The notes: generated by a model not told the origin, from the sequence alone. A stretch of DNA of 64,000 bases from Chaenocephalus aceratus (GCA_023974075.1 CM043799.1:9449250-9513249); one strand, 5' to 3'; numbered from the stretch's first letter, positions 22,610 through 35,033 are shown. Program-made: numbers and translations.

Positions 22610-22717
22610 GTGTGTTTACAGGTGCGATACCACACCTAGTGATGTTAAGTTACTTTTTAAATGTGCTGCTGTATTCACACACTTAGTGCTGTTGTTTGCA
22701 TAAATATGTATTAGATA

Positions 22718-24620
22718 CAGTGTTGGGTGTAACGCGTTACAAAAGTAACGGAGTTACAGTAATATATTACTTTTTGCTGTAACGAAGTAATGTAACGCAT
22801 TACTAATGAAATGTGGGTAATATACCCGTTACAATGCTCAGTAACGCAGTTACAACACATTTTAACCCGAAATTAAATGGTGTTTTGTTTTTTTAAGAAT
22901 GTACGAGCGAGACATTCCGACACCAGATACGAATTGTGCGGGTAGATTAGTAAACCTGGTGTGTTTACCCTTCAAGCTTCGCGCCGGGATCTTCGGGGCA
23001 GTTGAATGTTATTCACCCTCTATTCAAAAAGAGAACGGAGCGAAAAATACTAACAACAAATTGTGTCAGGTGCGCGTGACCTGCTCCGCTGCGCGTGCAT
23101 CATTTCCAAAGTGCTTCCACAGCAGTGACACACATCTGTGGATAATCATTTATATGAAAATGGTTAAAGCAACCATCACTAAACGCCAGCAACACTGAAT
23201 CTACTGCAGACAGCAGCAACAGGTCAGATGGGGACATCACGTTACCCTCCGTTGTGGACACTAGCTTACTCCCGCCTGACTCGCCGCCCTCGCCCCCGGA
23301 GCAGCAGTCTTCGTTGCCCGAAACTACTTCGCCCCTCTGCGGCCCGCAGGTGCCAGCCAGGATACCACGGCAAAACAGAGCCTGCCCAGGTATATCTAAA
23401 CACGTACCCGCCTGTACAGTGGGGTTAGGCGGTCATTTTGCAGCTCGTGGTATAAAAATAGACAAGGGCTAGAATATTCATGTGAAAATAGTGCCATATT
23501 CTGTCATGCCTGTAGAAGTGTTGGGTCAAATATAATGCATGCATACAATGGCACAGATGCCTTCACCACGAATGGCTACAAAACTATCTCATATCCCAAG
23601 CTTATCAACAAGCTAATGTTGCAGCTGAAATGTTCTCCAGGTCACAAAGTCAACCTCACATGATGATGATGTGATACCAGTTTTCAAGCACAGTACATAT
23701 TCTCTTCCCAGAGTATATGATGGGACCAAAGTGATGATTTAGTAGGCTACATGGTTTTAATAATACTTTTGCTTTTCAATGTTTGCCTTTTCAAACCATG
23801 AGCTGGTTCAAATAATATGTGCCTTGATTTACAATATGTTCTCATTTGTTTTATCAGTACAGTTTTGAAGCTTTTGTGCTTTTCTTTTCCACAGTCCACT
23901 TTGGACTATATGAAATATTTCAGGATTGCACTTTTAACTCACTTGAAATGTTCTCACTTCCTTGGTTTCAAAACATAACAAATGCCATTATCTGTTCATG
24001 GGGACCATCAATGCTATTTTGCATTGCTGTTGCCACTATTGCTCATGTAAACCTGCTACTGCTGCGCCCCCTGTAACCTCAGAGGCACCCTGAGTCATGT
24101 TGTTCTGGAACCGGGCCTGTACACGGCCATATACTAAACACACTACAGAGCCCGTTCCGTGTCCTGTTAGTGTTTACTTCCTGTCTGCCTTCTTCTGGGG
24201 ATTTATCTGACGTCCAGCGCTCCGTCTTTTAACCTCTTTTCCTTTCTCTTTCTTGATCCTCCTTAGCAACCTTCATTATAGTCCTTGACAGCGGTCTGTA
24301 GCCTACTGCTGTATTAACAACGTGTCACATGTTTTTACAATCAGAATCGAGTATTCAACTAAGCCGTGTAATACAAGTTGTTAGTAGCCTTAAGTTGTTT
24401 CATCGCCCTTCACTGGATTTATAATGAGCTGCACTAAACTACATTTTAGCATTTAAAACACCTAGCCATTCTTTTGAGGTTATTTTGGTGAAAGTAACTA
24501 AAAAGTAACTAAAGTAGTGTAACTCATTACATTTCAGAGACAGTAATATTGTAATGTAACGTATTACTTTTAAAGAGAGTAATAAGTAATTACATTTTGG
24601 AAGTAACTTGCCCAACACTG
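22718..24620 (+). mobile_element. Decayed hAT transposon with TTF-type zinc-finger remnant
   Basis: The left end CAGTGTTGGGTGTAACGCG and the right end CTTGCCCAACACTG are inverted. The flanking 8-mers ATTAGATA (22710-22717) and ATTAGGTA (24621-24628) differ at one position. The interior holds a broken coding segment around 23150-23640. One stretch reads SAIFCHACR and then a TNGY-type motif, resembling the cysteine-rich TTF-type domain at the N-terminus of some hAT transposases. Stops and frameshifts abolish function, and the catalytic domain was not recognised. Confidence 0.75.
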
Positions 24621-24628
24621 ATTAGGTA

Positions 24629-26584
24629 GTTTCCTTTAGTGGATTTCTGATTCCAAAGACTCAAAAGTTATAAAGGTTTTATTGTGATATGCTCAATACC
24701 TACAGCGTAGTTGTTGGCAATTCAATTCTAAAGATATGGTACCTTGAAAAGTGCAACATAATTAAGACATAAAAAGGAAAATAGTGCAAGATCTCCTGCT
24801 GCAGAAGCTCTCCCACATCCTCGATCCCTACCCTTACTGAAAAGACAGATGCACTGCAACACTACACATACTTGCGAGAAAGGTTTTTTTTTATGCCCGT
24901 CCTCTGTTTTGTTGTATTTCTAATACCACTCATACTTCTGTCAGACTTAGCTTAGGAGGTGTTCTTAAAAACATTTCATGTTGCTAATTCCCCCAGCAAA
25001 AAAACCCTCCAATTAGCGAAGTGCAGTCACAGCTCAGCATGTCAAAACGCAGTCTTACATGTGGTGACAGGAAGAACTTAGCGGCTGGCCTGACACTGTT
25101 TCTTATCCCGTCACAGCTGAATTCACGACACCACCAAAGAGAGGGGGGGAAGGGGCAGTTGGGGCCTGTGAGCAGAAAACACTTTCAGTGAAAGGATTGT
25201 ACAGTCCCATGTCATATTCACTGCACTCTATAATTGAAATCACCATGTCCCAGCTGTGTTCTCAAGTTGAGGGATGGAAATAAAAGGCACATATAACAGA
25301 AACGGGAAAACAATAAACTCTTCTTGGTATTCCAACTGAGTGGACAACAGAAAAATGAAGTCATGTGGCAAGAAAATCCTTTAGAGGGTTATTGCTCCAC
25401 AGAGAGTAGATAGCGTACGCATTGGTGCTTTCTAAAGACTTAAGAGAAAAGTCTTTGTTTGTGTTGCAGCAGCTAAAAGAATGTTGAAGACGTACGGCAT
25501 ACCAAATGGATTCCCTCATGTGTCTTGATATTATCCGGATGCTGGTAGTGAAAATCTATTGTGCAAGACAAAATAAATCAGATTTGCTCTCGTTATCAGA
25601 TCAAATTAGCCTAATAACAAGCTCAACATGAAGATCAGAAATCTATTTGGTCAGGTATGTGGATGCATGTCACGAACGTTGAATTTGACTCCAGCAGATC
25701 TTTGTCTATCTACGCTCAATCCGTAGAGCAGCTGTACATGAAGTACAAGATTAAGAGGGATGTTTTGTCTCTGGTTGTTGTGGCTAGAAATATACTCAAA
25801 AACCAGATGGTTTCAGATTCCAATCATGGATGGAGCAACACTGCTAATAAGCTGTTAGCCTCCACCGTTTTGGAGTGCTGCCAAGACGCCTTGCTATGGG
25901 TCAATGGTGCAGATAGTATGTCTCTCAAAACTCATAGAGCCGATTCCTTTCCAATTAGAACCTTTCTCTCAGAGAGACTTGTTGCCATTGTGAAAAGGGA
26001 CATGTTGTTGTTGTTAGTTCTGGTTTCACCTGGCAATTTTCTTTTTTTCTTTGGGAAAAACAACCCAAATCGGGATCAATAAAGTAAATCTTATCTTATC
26101 TTAATTTACAAATGATTCCTGATTGGGCACATTGTGTGCTATACACTTTAATAACTGCATTTACAGTAACTAAAGTGTGCCAGTGTGATCCCAATGGTTA
26201 TGAAAAACTGTTTCATAAAGCTTGGATTACTTAAACACATAAGATAGAATGAGTTAATAATATTATATATGTGTGTCCTTTATGTAGATAAAGTTATTTG
26301 TTGTGTTAATAAAGAAAGTAAATGAGGGCTAAGACTGAGATGTGTGATGCATGCAGAGTAAATGATGGATCCATCCCATGGTAAATGTGGCTTCCACAAA
26401 TGATGAAGGTATCATTTATTTAAATACAGTGCAGCTATACTTACATACAAGTTATATTTAATGTGGGCTTCTATGTTCTTTATGTTCGGTCGAAGTCGTC
26501 CATGCTCACACAGAGAACTGTACTATATGCACTGTTTTTTATTTGAGAATGAAATACTAATCGATGTCAATTGTCTCTCAACAG
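24629..26584. other. Probable sntg2 intron sequence with a LINE tail
   Basis: This lies upstream of the first visible sntg2 exon. The open frame 25657-26082 ends in a LINE-type tail (CGGGATCAATAAAGTAAATC then TTATC repeats, about 26050-26101) and matches no syntrophin sequence, so it is taken as retrotransposon-derived or chance. No upstream sntg2 exon was recognised anywhere to the left in this window. Confidence 0.5.
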
Positions 26585-26677
26585 TCCAAAAGCTACATGT
26601 GCAGCAGCCAGGGGAATGTGCTGTGCTTCACCATAGATTTTGGATCAGGCTTCACCTCCTCAGAAAGTTCTTCAAAG
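26585..26677 (+). CDS. sntg2: gamma-2-syntrophin, third-last coding exon
   Basis: A 93-bp exon (31 codons) with an acceptor (...CTCTCAACAG) before 26585 and donor AAG|GTGAAG after 26677, phase 0 at both ends. It encodes SKSYMCSSQGNVLCFTIDF and then GSGFTSSESSSK. This corresponds to the C-terminal part of syntrophin, where human SNTG2 has a similar YMCSWQG...LCFTVDF segment (from memory). Syntrophins are cytoplasmic adaptors that bind dystrophin-family proteins; the C-terminal unit contributes to that binding. The earlier PDZ and PH exons are not in the window. Joined in phase to the next exon at 27173. Confidence 0.85.
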
Positions 26678-27172
26678 GTGAAGTGTTACTAAGTTCAATT
26701 CAATTCTTGTGAACAACTTGTTCTGTGCTGTTCTTCCCTTAATGGCTTCTGAGACTGCAATTTGACTTCTTTTATTTTCCTCATTGATTTCCTATACACT
26801 TGTCCTTTCTCTCTTAGGCTTCCATTGTATAAATAACCCTCACATTTCCATGATAAATGTCTCAAATGTCACTTATTCTGCACAATGGACTTTAGAGAAC
26901 AATGTGAACAATCACTATATCTTAGAGAAGGGTATGCTATTGTTAATAATGGTACATTTTGAGTGTATTCATTTTTTATATTGATCGATTTATCGTTCTC
27001 ACTGCAAGAATGTTACAGCACTGATTTCATAAAGTACTTATTTTGTTATGAATGAAATGTCCTCAAAGTATTGCACATCGGAATGTCTCTCAGTAGCCTT
27101 TTTATGTTGTGCTCATTATAAAAATCCCTGTGCGGCTGCTGCGTTTTTATAATCCTCCTCTTTCCGTTGTAG

Positions 27173-27283
27173 ACCGCACTCTGGCGATATAAGTTCTCTC
27201 AACTTAAAGGCTCCTCTGATGATGGGAAAACCAGGGTGAAACTGCTTTTTAAGAATGCTGAAAGCAACCAAATAGAGATGAAG
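27173..27283 (+). CDS. sntg2: gamma-2-syntrophin, second-last coding exon
   Basis: A 111-bp exon (37 codons) after a pyrimidine-rich acceptor (CCTCCTCTTTCCGTTGTAG) and before the donor AAG|GTAATC. Phase 0 on both sides. It encodes TALWRYKFSQLKGSSDDGK followed by TRVKLLFKNAESNQIEMK. The run WR(Y/F)KFSQLKGSSDDGKTRVKLL is essentially identical to gamma-syntrophins and is the strongest evidence for the gene. A minus-strand frame that overlaps this exon (27322-27116) is a shadow. Confidence 0.95.
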
Positions 27284-27511
27284 GTAATCCTTTTTTTCAA
27301 CATCAATAGTACTGTTACACAATGACCCTTTTTATCACCAATTATTGCTCACCTTTAACAATGAGCTAACTGACGTATTTCTTGGTGTAATAAAGTAGGT
27401 TTCCCAAGATGTTTTAAAGCATTACTTTAGATGTCATTCAGCTTACTTGAATATGTTGTTATTCAAAGTATGAACATAATATACTAATTGTAATCTGTCC
27501 TTATGTTGCAG

Positions 27512-27640
27512 GAACTAGAGTTTGCCAATCTCACGGCCGTCCTTCACTGTATACATTCTTTTATCGCTGCCAAAGTGGCCTCCATGGACCCTCTCTTTAT
27601 GTGCAGTCAAAGCTTCCCTGGAAATTACATAAACAGTTAA
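27512..27640 (+). CDS. sntg2: gamma-2-syntrophin, terminal coding exon with stop
   Basis: It follows the acceptor TTATGTTGCAG and encodes 42 residues ending at TAA (27638-27640). It contains ELEFANLTAVLHCIHSFIAA and then KVASMDPLFMCSQS, the conserved end of gamma-syntrophins; the last ten residues diverge from human, as expected. Together the three exons give 110 C-terminal residues without interruption. The 3' untranslated region probably continues through two MITEs toward AATAAA motifs near 29.5-29.7 kb. The gene lies upstream of, and in the same direction as, the tpo-like gene, matching human SNTG2-TPO order. Confidence 0.95.
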   Translation, partial: ELEFANLTAVLHCIHSFIAAKVASMDPLFMCSQSFPGNYINS

Positions 27641-27787
27641 AGACTCATCCTCATTGTCATGTGCAACTGTGGCAAACCAGAAGTATTTTATGCACAGAGC
27701 CAATTACTATGTATAACTTGTTCTTGCTATTTTTGTATGAACTACTTCAAAAAGAGTATTTATAAATGACTGTATAGGTAGATAATA

Positions 27788-28346
27788 GGCGCTTTCACAC
27801 CGGAGTACTTATCCCCATAGTTCCTGGGATTTTGCGTTCACACCAAAAAGAGAACTTAGTTCATGAGAACTTTTCCCCCCTTTTCAGTCCCTGCTAGAGA
27901 GCAGGTACTTTCCTGGGGACAAAAAAGTTCCAATTTCTGATTGGCTGGGCGAATTGCAAACGACGCCCCGTAAAACTCTGAAAAGTTTTGTGAAGCCGCC
28001 ATTGTATTTGCTGGAATTAGCATTATTAGCATTAGCCCGGCACACCAACAGAGAGAGAGACTAACTTATGGCGGTGTCGGCGTTCTGGCGATTTACTCGG
28101 AAGGCTTCAGTAGAAGCCTTCCGAGTAAATCTCCCAACAGCTTCTACTGAAGCCAGTCCCCAACTCCTTTAAACCTAAAGCAGAAGAAGAAGAAGAAGTG
28201 ACGTCAGCGGCTTCATTTGCGTTATCCTCCCTCAGGGACTTATTGCGGTGTGAACGCGATCTGCTCTTTAGTTCCATGGGGGAACTAAGTGCTGGGAACT
28301 AAGTGCTGGGAACTAAGTATGGCAAAGTACTTGGTGTGAAAGCGGC
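27788..28346. mobile_element. MITE with GGCGCTTTCACACC ends (PIF/Harbinger-like)
   Basis: The left end GGCGCTTTCACACCGGAGTA and the right end AAGTACTTGGTGTGAAAGCG are inverted. A 3-bp target duplication (TTA/ATA type) is possible but not clean. Non-coding; it contains a near-perfect inner palindrome at 28091-28130. It lies about 150 bp after the sntg2 stop codon and is probably in its 3' UTR. Confidence 0.65.
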
Positions 28347-28574
28347 TTATGTATACATTAATGATGGAAGGAACATTTAATGTTTGATCCAAACGTATTC
28401 ACAGTTCTTCCATTTATTTAAATATATTTTCTTTCATTACATAAAGGATTGGAGGTTACATTGAGGTTAAATTGAAAGTAGCACATGCTAACAGATTACC
28501 TGTAACTGCCATACATTTGAAAGCAGGACACAGATCACCCAACATAGCAACTGCCTCTTTTTTTTAGCATTTAA

Positions 28575-29256
28575 AGGTCCCATGTCATGGCCATTTCATC
28601 ATAATTACATTGTTGAGGTCTACTAGAATAGATTTACATTGTGCAATTTTCCAAACTCACATTGGTTTCTCATACAGCATCTCTGTATAGTATGTGTATT
28701 CACTCTCTGTCCTAAACGGCTTGTTGGAGCTCCTGCCCCCCCCCCTCCCTATGAGCCTAGTGACCGTCTGCGAGACAGCGAGACACAGCGAAACCCAGCC
28801 CGAAACCAGCCCCAGCCCAAGCACACACACACACACCCGCAGCCTGGCTGGGAGTTTGTGTGTGTGCTCACATACAGACTCACAGCCTCGCCGCGTCCCT
28901 CCGTCTCAGGCGGAGAAATCGGCGGAGCTGCAGCTGAGAAAATATTGCGTGTGTGAGGAAGTCCACGGACTTAACGTAATGGCTCCGCGGACGTAATGTA
29001 ATTATACCCAAATACGTCACTATACCCAAGAAGAAAACAATGGAAAAAGAGAAATCTCCAACGAGGCGTTCTGGGGCAGCATAGACAGGTATTTTCTGTG
29101 TTAGAGTTTTACTCCCTACAGGGTGTACTTTGAGGGTTTGTGACTCTGCAGACCGTTTACATTAATAAAAAGCTACATAAAGGGGACAAGGTAAAGTAAA
29201 AAAAGGTAAAGGTACAAGGGGACAGGTAATAACCAGAAAAGCATGACATGGGACCT
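28575..29256. mobile_element. TTAA-flanked MITE with AGGTCCCATGTCATG termini
   Basis: A perfect 15-bp terminal inverted repeat AGGTCCCATGTCATG / CATGACATGGGACCT is flanked on both sides by TTAA (28571-28574, 29257-29260). TTAA duplications are made by piggyBac and Kolobok elements; Kolobok is the guess here. The open frames at 28639-28996 lie in its GC-rich interior and are not genes. Confidence 0.88.
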
Positions 29257-29546
29257 TTAAATTAATCTGATGCTGTCTTACTGTCATGTGAAGTGGGATT
29301 TCACATTTGTCCCACCTTTGAAAGTATTTTCTCCTATTCTAATTCACACTTAATTGTAATGAATAGCTAACGGTTTTGTTATGTCTGCGAGCATAAACAC
29401 CTTACAATATAATGCAGTCTGATAAGCCTCCAAATAGCCAGTGAATTGAATCAACACATCTCATATGGTTTTAACATAAGGCAGAAATTAGCTGCAGGGC
29501 TAATTTATTGTACTATGTTTGTGCTATTGTGACAATATTTAGGATT

Positions 29547-29735
29547 TAATAAAGGCAACCTTTTCTGAGCTCTCTGACCATTTCAGTGAAATGTGGCATT
29601 TCAGCTTCAACGTTTTGTTAAAGACCCACTTTTATTAACTCATAGTCTAATACAGCGAACATACTGTATGTCCTAAGTTGCTTTATGTAATGGTTTTAGT
29701 GTGAAAATGCATATTTTTGCTGTGTTTTCAATAAA
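29547..29735 (+). promoter_or_regulatory. Candidate sntg2 polyadenylation signals
   Basis: AATAAA occurs at about 29547 (TTTAATAAAGG) and at 29730-29735 (TTTCAATAAATTG, followed about 20 bases later by a TG/T-rich stretch). Either could end the sntg2 transcript about 2 kb after its stop codon. This is inferred from position only. Confidence 0.3.
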
Positions 29736-29759
29736 TTGTTCATCAAGCACAACTGCCTG

Positions 29760-31154
29760 TGACTTCTTTTACAGGGGGATATAACTTTAGCCCTGACATT
29801 AAATTAATAAACTTCTGTGTAACATATTGAATAACATTATCCCAATCTGTACGACGTAACATTAGCTTACGGTTCATTTTAAAAGAATAGCCTGAAATGG
29901 CTATTTTGGCTTCATTGTTTGTAGGAGCTTTGTAATTAACTATTTATTGGATGGACACAAGGCCTTTCTGCCTTGTTGTCACATTAAAGTTGCCACAAAA
30001 GCAGAGATTCAGCACGACCCTTTGTAAAATCACAATATGTTGTTTTTACACATTTGTTTTAAACATAAATTAAACCAGACATTAGCTTCAAGTGGGCAGA
30101 TATTTTACCCCGTCACACTTTTCCTTGCCTGGTTTGTCCAATGGGTAGCTAAATCTAAACTGCTGATAAAAAACATGTAATGGTAGTCAAGGCTATGCAA
30201 TTATTAAAAAGAAAACTCAGGACACATTAAACATGTTTATTTAATTTTCACTTTAAAAATCCTGCTTTTGGTGTGATTTTCCTTTGAAAAAAAGAGAGGA
30301 GACCCGCCTGAGAAGCATTTTATGTGACGCATTCAAAGTTAAAAAAAGTGTCATATATATCTACATTTATTCAAAATAAAAATAATTGAGAGTTGAGAAG
30401 TATTCAGTGCCATTGTCAGTGGCAATTCATTGCCATGTGTCAGGCAAAACAAAAGCCCTAAGGTAATAAAGGTAGGAGGTCAGACGAAGCTCAAAGGATT
30501 GGTAATGACAGTAGATCTGATAAACCTGTCTTATGGGTGCATCACTCTTCATGTTTTGGCACTGCTTCTTTTGCATTGTTGTGCACCATTGACTTAAGTA
30601 TGGCACCACTTAGTTACAACTTATAGGTACCTGCCCTATTGTTTTTGTCAAGCTTTAGGAACCTTAACCCTCCTTGGTTATTTTTCCATTGTGTGGGCCA
30701 AATGTTATCTTATTTTAGTCATTAGGGCTTTATATGAAGGAGGAAGCACACGACTGACACAACACTATTCATTAAAACTAGGGAGTGTTATTCTGTATCA
30801 TTAAGTATAATTTGGTCGATTGTAATGTTAATGTGAAGCTGACATTTGTATTACTGTTATTATGTATTGTCATTAAGTGTAATTTAGTCAATTGTGATGC
30901 TGAATGTAAAACTGATTTAGTTTGAGATGTCTTTGTCATGACAAATTGGCATTAACATGCTACAACAGGCCACATTGTCAAACTTAAATAAACGTTGTGT
31001 GTACTTATGTGTTAACATTACATAAAACCGTAATAATTGGCAGGATTGGATATTCCATTAAGATGTTAAATGTTACAAGGCCAGTTTGATAACAGGAATG
31101 ACCGGGACAGAATAAATGGACAGAAGGCTTCACTTGTTGCTAAAGTAACTGCAA
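29760..31154. other. sntg2-tpo intergenic DNA, nothing recognised
   Basis: AT-rich sequence without credible exons, RNA genes or transposon ends. Confidence 0.45.
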
Positions 31155-33065
31155 ACAGTATTTGCAGTTATCTTGCAAGTTCTCCCGCTTAAAAAGATGA
31201 GAGGCTTGTAATTTTCATCCTAAGTATACCTCAACTATGAGAGACAAAATGAGAAAAAAAATCCAGAAAATCACATTGTCTGATTTTTAAAGAATTTATT
31301 TGCAAATTATGGTGGAAAATAAGTATTTGGTCAATAACAAAAGTTCATCTCAATACTTTGTTGTATACCCTTTGTTGGCAATGACAGAGGTCAAACGTTT
31401 TCTGTAAGTCTTCACAAGGTTTTCACACACTGTTGCTTGTATTTTGGCCCATTCCTCCATGCAGATCTCCTCTAGAGCAGTGGTGTTTTGGGGCTATCGC
31501 TGGGCAACACGGACTTGCAACTCCCTCCAAAGATTTTCTATGGGGTTGAGATCTGGAGACTGGCTAGGCCACTCCAGGACCTTGAAATGCTTCTTACGAA
31601 GCCACTCCTTCGTTGCCCGGGCGGTGTGTTTGGGATCATTGTCATGCTGAAAGACCCAGCCACGTTTCATCTTCAATGCCCTTGCTGATGGAAAGAGGTT
31701 GTCACTCAAAATCTCACGATACATGGACCCATTCATTCTTTCCTTTACACCAGTGCTTCTCAAAGTGTGGTCCGCGGACCACTGGTGGTCCGTAAGCACC
31801 CCCTAGTGGTCCTTGAGTATATTGGTAACATTTCACATTCAAAATAAATAAATAAATACATTTAAGTTTTCCGCACTCTCGCGGGAATATCTCCGCAATG
31901 GAACGAGCTTAAGTTTCACTTTCTATTGCATGATAAAGCCCAGGGCAACACCTCTGTCACACATGTTGCCACTTGTTTGTACCATTTCCAGGCGATTTAT
32001 AATCTGTTCTAGAAAAACGATGTGTTTTGGGATATTTGTGGAGTTAGGTGGTCCGCGAGTGTTTTTTTATTGGTTAAGTGGTCCATGGTATGAAAAAGTT
32101 TGAGAAACACTGCTTTACACGGATCAGTCATCCTGGTCCCTTTGCAGAAAAACAGCCCCAAAGCATGATGTTTCCACCCTCATTCTTTCTCCTCCAAACA
32201 CGTCTAGTTGAGTTTACCAAAAAGTTCTATTTTGGTTTCATCTGACCATATGACATTCTCCCAATCCTCTTCTGGATCATCTAAATGCTCTCTAGCAAAC
32301 TTCAGACGGGCCTGGACATGTACTGGCTTAAGCAGGGGGACACGTCTGGCACTGCAGGATTTGAGTCCCTGGCGGCGTAGTGTGTTACTGATGGTAGCCT
32401 TTGTTACTTTGGTCCCAGCTCTCTGCAGGTCATTGACTAGGTCCCCCGTGTGGTTCTGGGATTTTTGCTCACCGTCCTTGTGATCATTTTGACCCCACGG
32501 GGTGAGATCTTGCGTGGAGCCCCAGATCGAGGGAGATTATCAGTGGTCTTGTATGTCTTCCATTTTCTAATAATTGCTCCCACAGTTGATTTCTTCACAC
32601 CAAGCTGCTTACCTATTGCAGATTCAGTCTTCCCAGCCTGGTGCAGGTCTACAATTTTGTTTCTGGTGTCCTTTGACAGCTCTTTGGTCTTGGCCATAGT
32701 GGAGTTTGGAGTGTGACTGTTTGAGGTTGTGGACAGGTGTCTTTTATACTGATAACGGGTTCAAAGAGGTGCCATTAATACAGTTAACAAGTGGAGGACA
32801 GAGGAGGCTCTTAAAGAAGAAGGTACAGGTCTGTGAGAGCCAGAAATCTTGTTTGTTTGTAGGTGACCAAATACTTATTTTACCGAGGAATTTACCAATT
32901 AATTCATTAAAAATCCTACAATGTGATTTCCTGGATTCTTTCCCCCCATTCTGTCTCTCATAGTTGAAGTGTACCTAGGATGAAAATTACAGGCCTCTCG
33001 TCTTTTTAAGTGGGAGAACTTGCACAATTGGTGGCTGACTGACTAAATACTTTTTTGCCCCACTG
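31155..33065 (-). mobile_element. Tc1-like transposon, degenerate, split by a hAT MITE
   Basis: On the minus strand 32697-32437 encodes the N-terminal helix-turn-helix region ([20 protein letters not shown], then [18 protein letters not shown]). 31720-31494 encodes the C-terminal catalytic part with [13 protein letters not shown] and [15 protein letters not shown], the second D and the final E region of the DDE triad. Between them are frameshifts and the 362-bp MITE. The right inverted terminus runs to 33065 (...TTTTTTGCCCCACTG) with TA following. The left terminus is shortened: inner parts such as TTGCAAGTTCTCC match but the outer end is eroded. Inactive. Confidence 0.9.
31751..32112. mobile_element. 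hAT-type MITE inside the Tc1 element, 362 bp
   Basis: The ends CAGTGCTTCTCAAAG and TTTGAGAAACACTG are inverted and flanked by a perfect 8-bp duplication CTTTACAC (31743-31750, 32113-32120). It interrupts the Tc1 transposase frame, so it arrived after the Tc1 element. Internal GTGGTCC motifs form small palindromes. Confidence 0.92.
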
Positions 33066-33844
33066 TATGTATCTGCCATTAGCTAGTTAGCTTGGTTATC
33101 CTTGCAGCTAGCAGCCATTTTAGCTTTAGCCAGGACCGGGGTTTTATTAAACTAAATCATGTCATCTTTATGACGTCAAGAGAAGTCAAAGTCAAAATTA
33201 TTCCAATACAACAAAGGTCAATGTTACTTACTACTTAGGCTACTTGTGCCATCAATATGACTAGTCAAAATTATACCACTGTAGTAAAGTTAATGATTTG
33301 TATTATTATAAGGATGTAAAAACCAAGCACATTTTAATATGATGCTAACACCTTAAGCTAACTGGTTTATTTAAATGTGATAATCAGGCTATACATCTCT
33401 ATATTGCCGGTGTCATGCCAAGCTGTTGTTATCAAGAAATCTCCAATAATGTCAACTTTGCATTAAAAATGACTGTGTGACACTTAATGACAACATTAAT
33501 AAACATTCTTGAAAAGGTCCATTACAGTTCTTCTCATGTCAATCTATTAGTCACTGTTAACAATAAACTGTTACCATAATACCTACAAGGCCTGATTCTG
33601 TGACCACTTATCACTGAGCTGATCTTAATCTGCTTGTACCATTGATTTCCTTTTTAGGATTACACTTTACAACATAATATGCTGAATATTCAACTTACTT
33701 ACTCACCGATGTTTTCTATGTTAAAGCCACAACCTGGTTGACCTAAATTTGGATCACTCGGATGATGCTTCAAGCCTGAGTCAACACATGCTTAACAAGC
33801 ATCTAGGACAAACAACATAAACATTACTTTTTTACAATCTTCCT
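33066..33844. other. Unassigned AT-rich DNA
   Basis: Nothing supported between the Tc1 element and the long-TIR element. Confidence 0.4.
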
Positions 33845-34129
33845 GACCTTGCAACACAGTCTTACTTCCTGATCGTGCATTAGCAACGCTTGGTCAGGGT
33901 CCTTTGGCGTGCAGTTGTGACGCACCGAGTCTCCTTCAGCTTCATAAATAGACGCAAAGAGCTTTCAACTGATTGCAATGTATTCCTATCGGCAGCGGTA
34001 TTTGACGCTCAGGGAAGCACCGCATCCGTCCATGACGGCGGCACTTAAAGGCAATGTGAGCGTCCATTCCCATTGGATAACGGAGAATTTTACACCTAGA
34101 AGTAAGTATCAGTATAAGTATCAGTCGAT

Positions 34130-34426
34130 CAGTGGCTGACCCCCCCCTTCCCTCGAAAAGAGTGAATTATGTCACAGCGGCCCGGGGTGCAAAACGCATC
34201 AATGACAGCGACCCTCTACCACACAAAACAACACCATTTATATAAACACCTATCATGACAGGGCACCCACAGCCAAGTAACAATTACAAATGAATTAAGT
34301 CGGCACGGCGGCCCACATTGAAAATGACTTAGGCCTACCTTTGATGATCAAATCACTTAAACACAAAGTCCATCCTCCTGTCCTTTTGGATGAAGCACTT
34401 GATGGCGGGTCATGCAGCTGATCCTT
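34130..34426 (+). repeat. Dispersed repeat E, second copy
   Basis: It closely matches 5160-5480, including GCATCAATGACAGCGACCCT and AATTAAGTCGGCACGGCGGC. It begins CAGTGGCTGACC near the inner edge of the left arm of family X copy C and stops near 34426, so it is 3' truncated here. Confidence 0.8.
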
Positions 34427-34636
34427 GAAAAAAAGGGTAATAACAAAGAGAGCCTTTGTTATTACCTTTTTTTTCATTTAGCTAAACATGGTTAATATTG
34501 TCTGAAAACTGAGTTTCTTCCCGTAAAGTGCTAATTGCTAATTGCGTTAGCATTTTTGTTTCTATTGCTTTCATTTGTATTTAATGTTATTGTGTTTATA
34601 CTTGTTTCCACACATTTCATAATTTGGGATGAATGA

Positions 34637-34712
34637 AGTATCTATCTATATATGATATCCATCTATCTATCTGTCTGTCTGTCTGTCTGCCTGTCTGCCT
34701 GTCTGCCTACCT
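34637..34712. repeat. Tetranucleotide microsatellite (TATC / TCTG / CTGC)
   Basis: Compound short repeat of TATC units passing into TGTC and TGCC units. Confidence 0.85.
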
Positions 34713-35000
34713 ACTAGTTGTTTTGTTTGGAAAGGCTTTGTCATTGTATTGCTCTTTACCGGCACCTGCAGAGCACAGGACTTTACATTGTACTTACAAT
34801 TTTACATTGTAACTTTGAACCGCTTGACTGAATACACAACAAACAATGAAGAAAGAGTTTTATCTGGGCTGCTTCGCTGCCTGCTGCTCGCCCCGGGACC
34901 CGAAAGTGGCGTATAGCCTGTACTTCAACATCAACGAAAGTGCTCGATATATGCTGTATTGAACCAATAAACTAACACAAACTAACTGTATCACTATAAC

Positions 35001-35033
<33 letters not shown>
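35001..35033. repeat. ATG trinucleotide microsatellite
   Basis: Eleven ATG/ATG-like units. The minus strand reads as a histidine run, which is an artefact of the repeat. Confidence 0.9.

Noticed and set aside
25657..26082. A 141-codon frame upstream of the sntg2 exons, considered as an sntg2 exon
   Set aside because: It does not resemble syntrophin sequence and its end runs into a LINE tail with TTATC repeats.
28639..28996. Two overlapping plus-strand frames of about 100 residues
   Set aside because: Both lie entirely inside the TTAA-flanked MITE and reflect its GC-rich interior.
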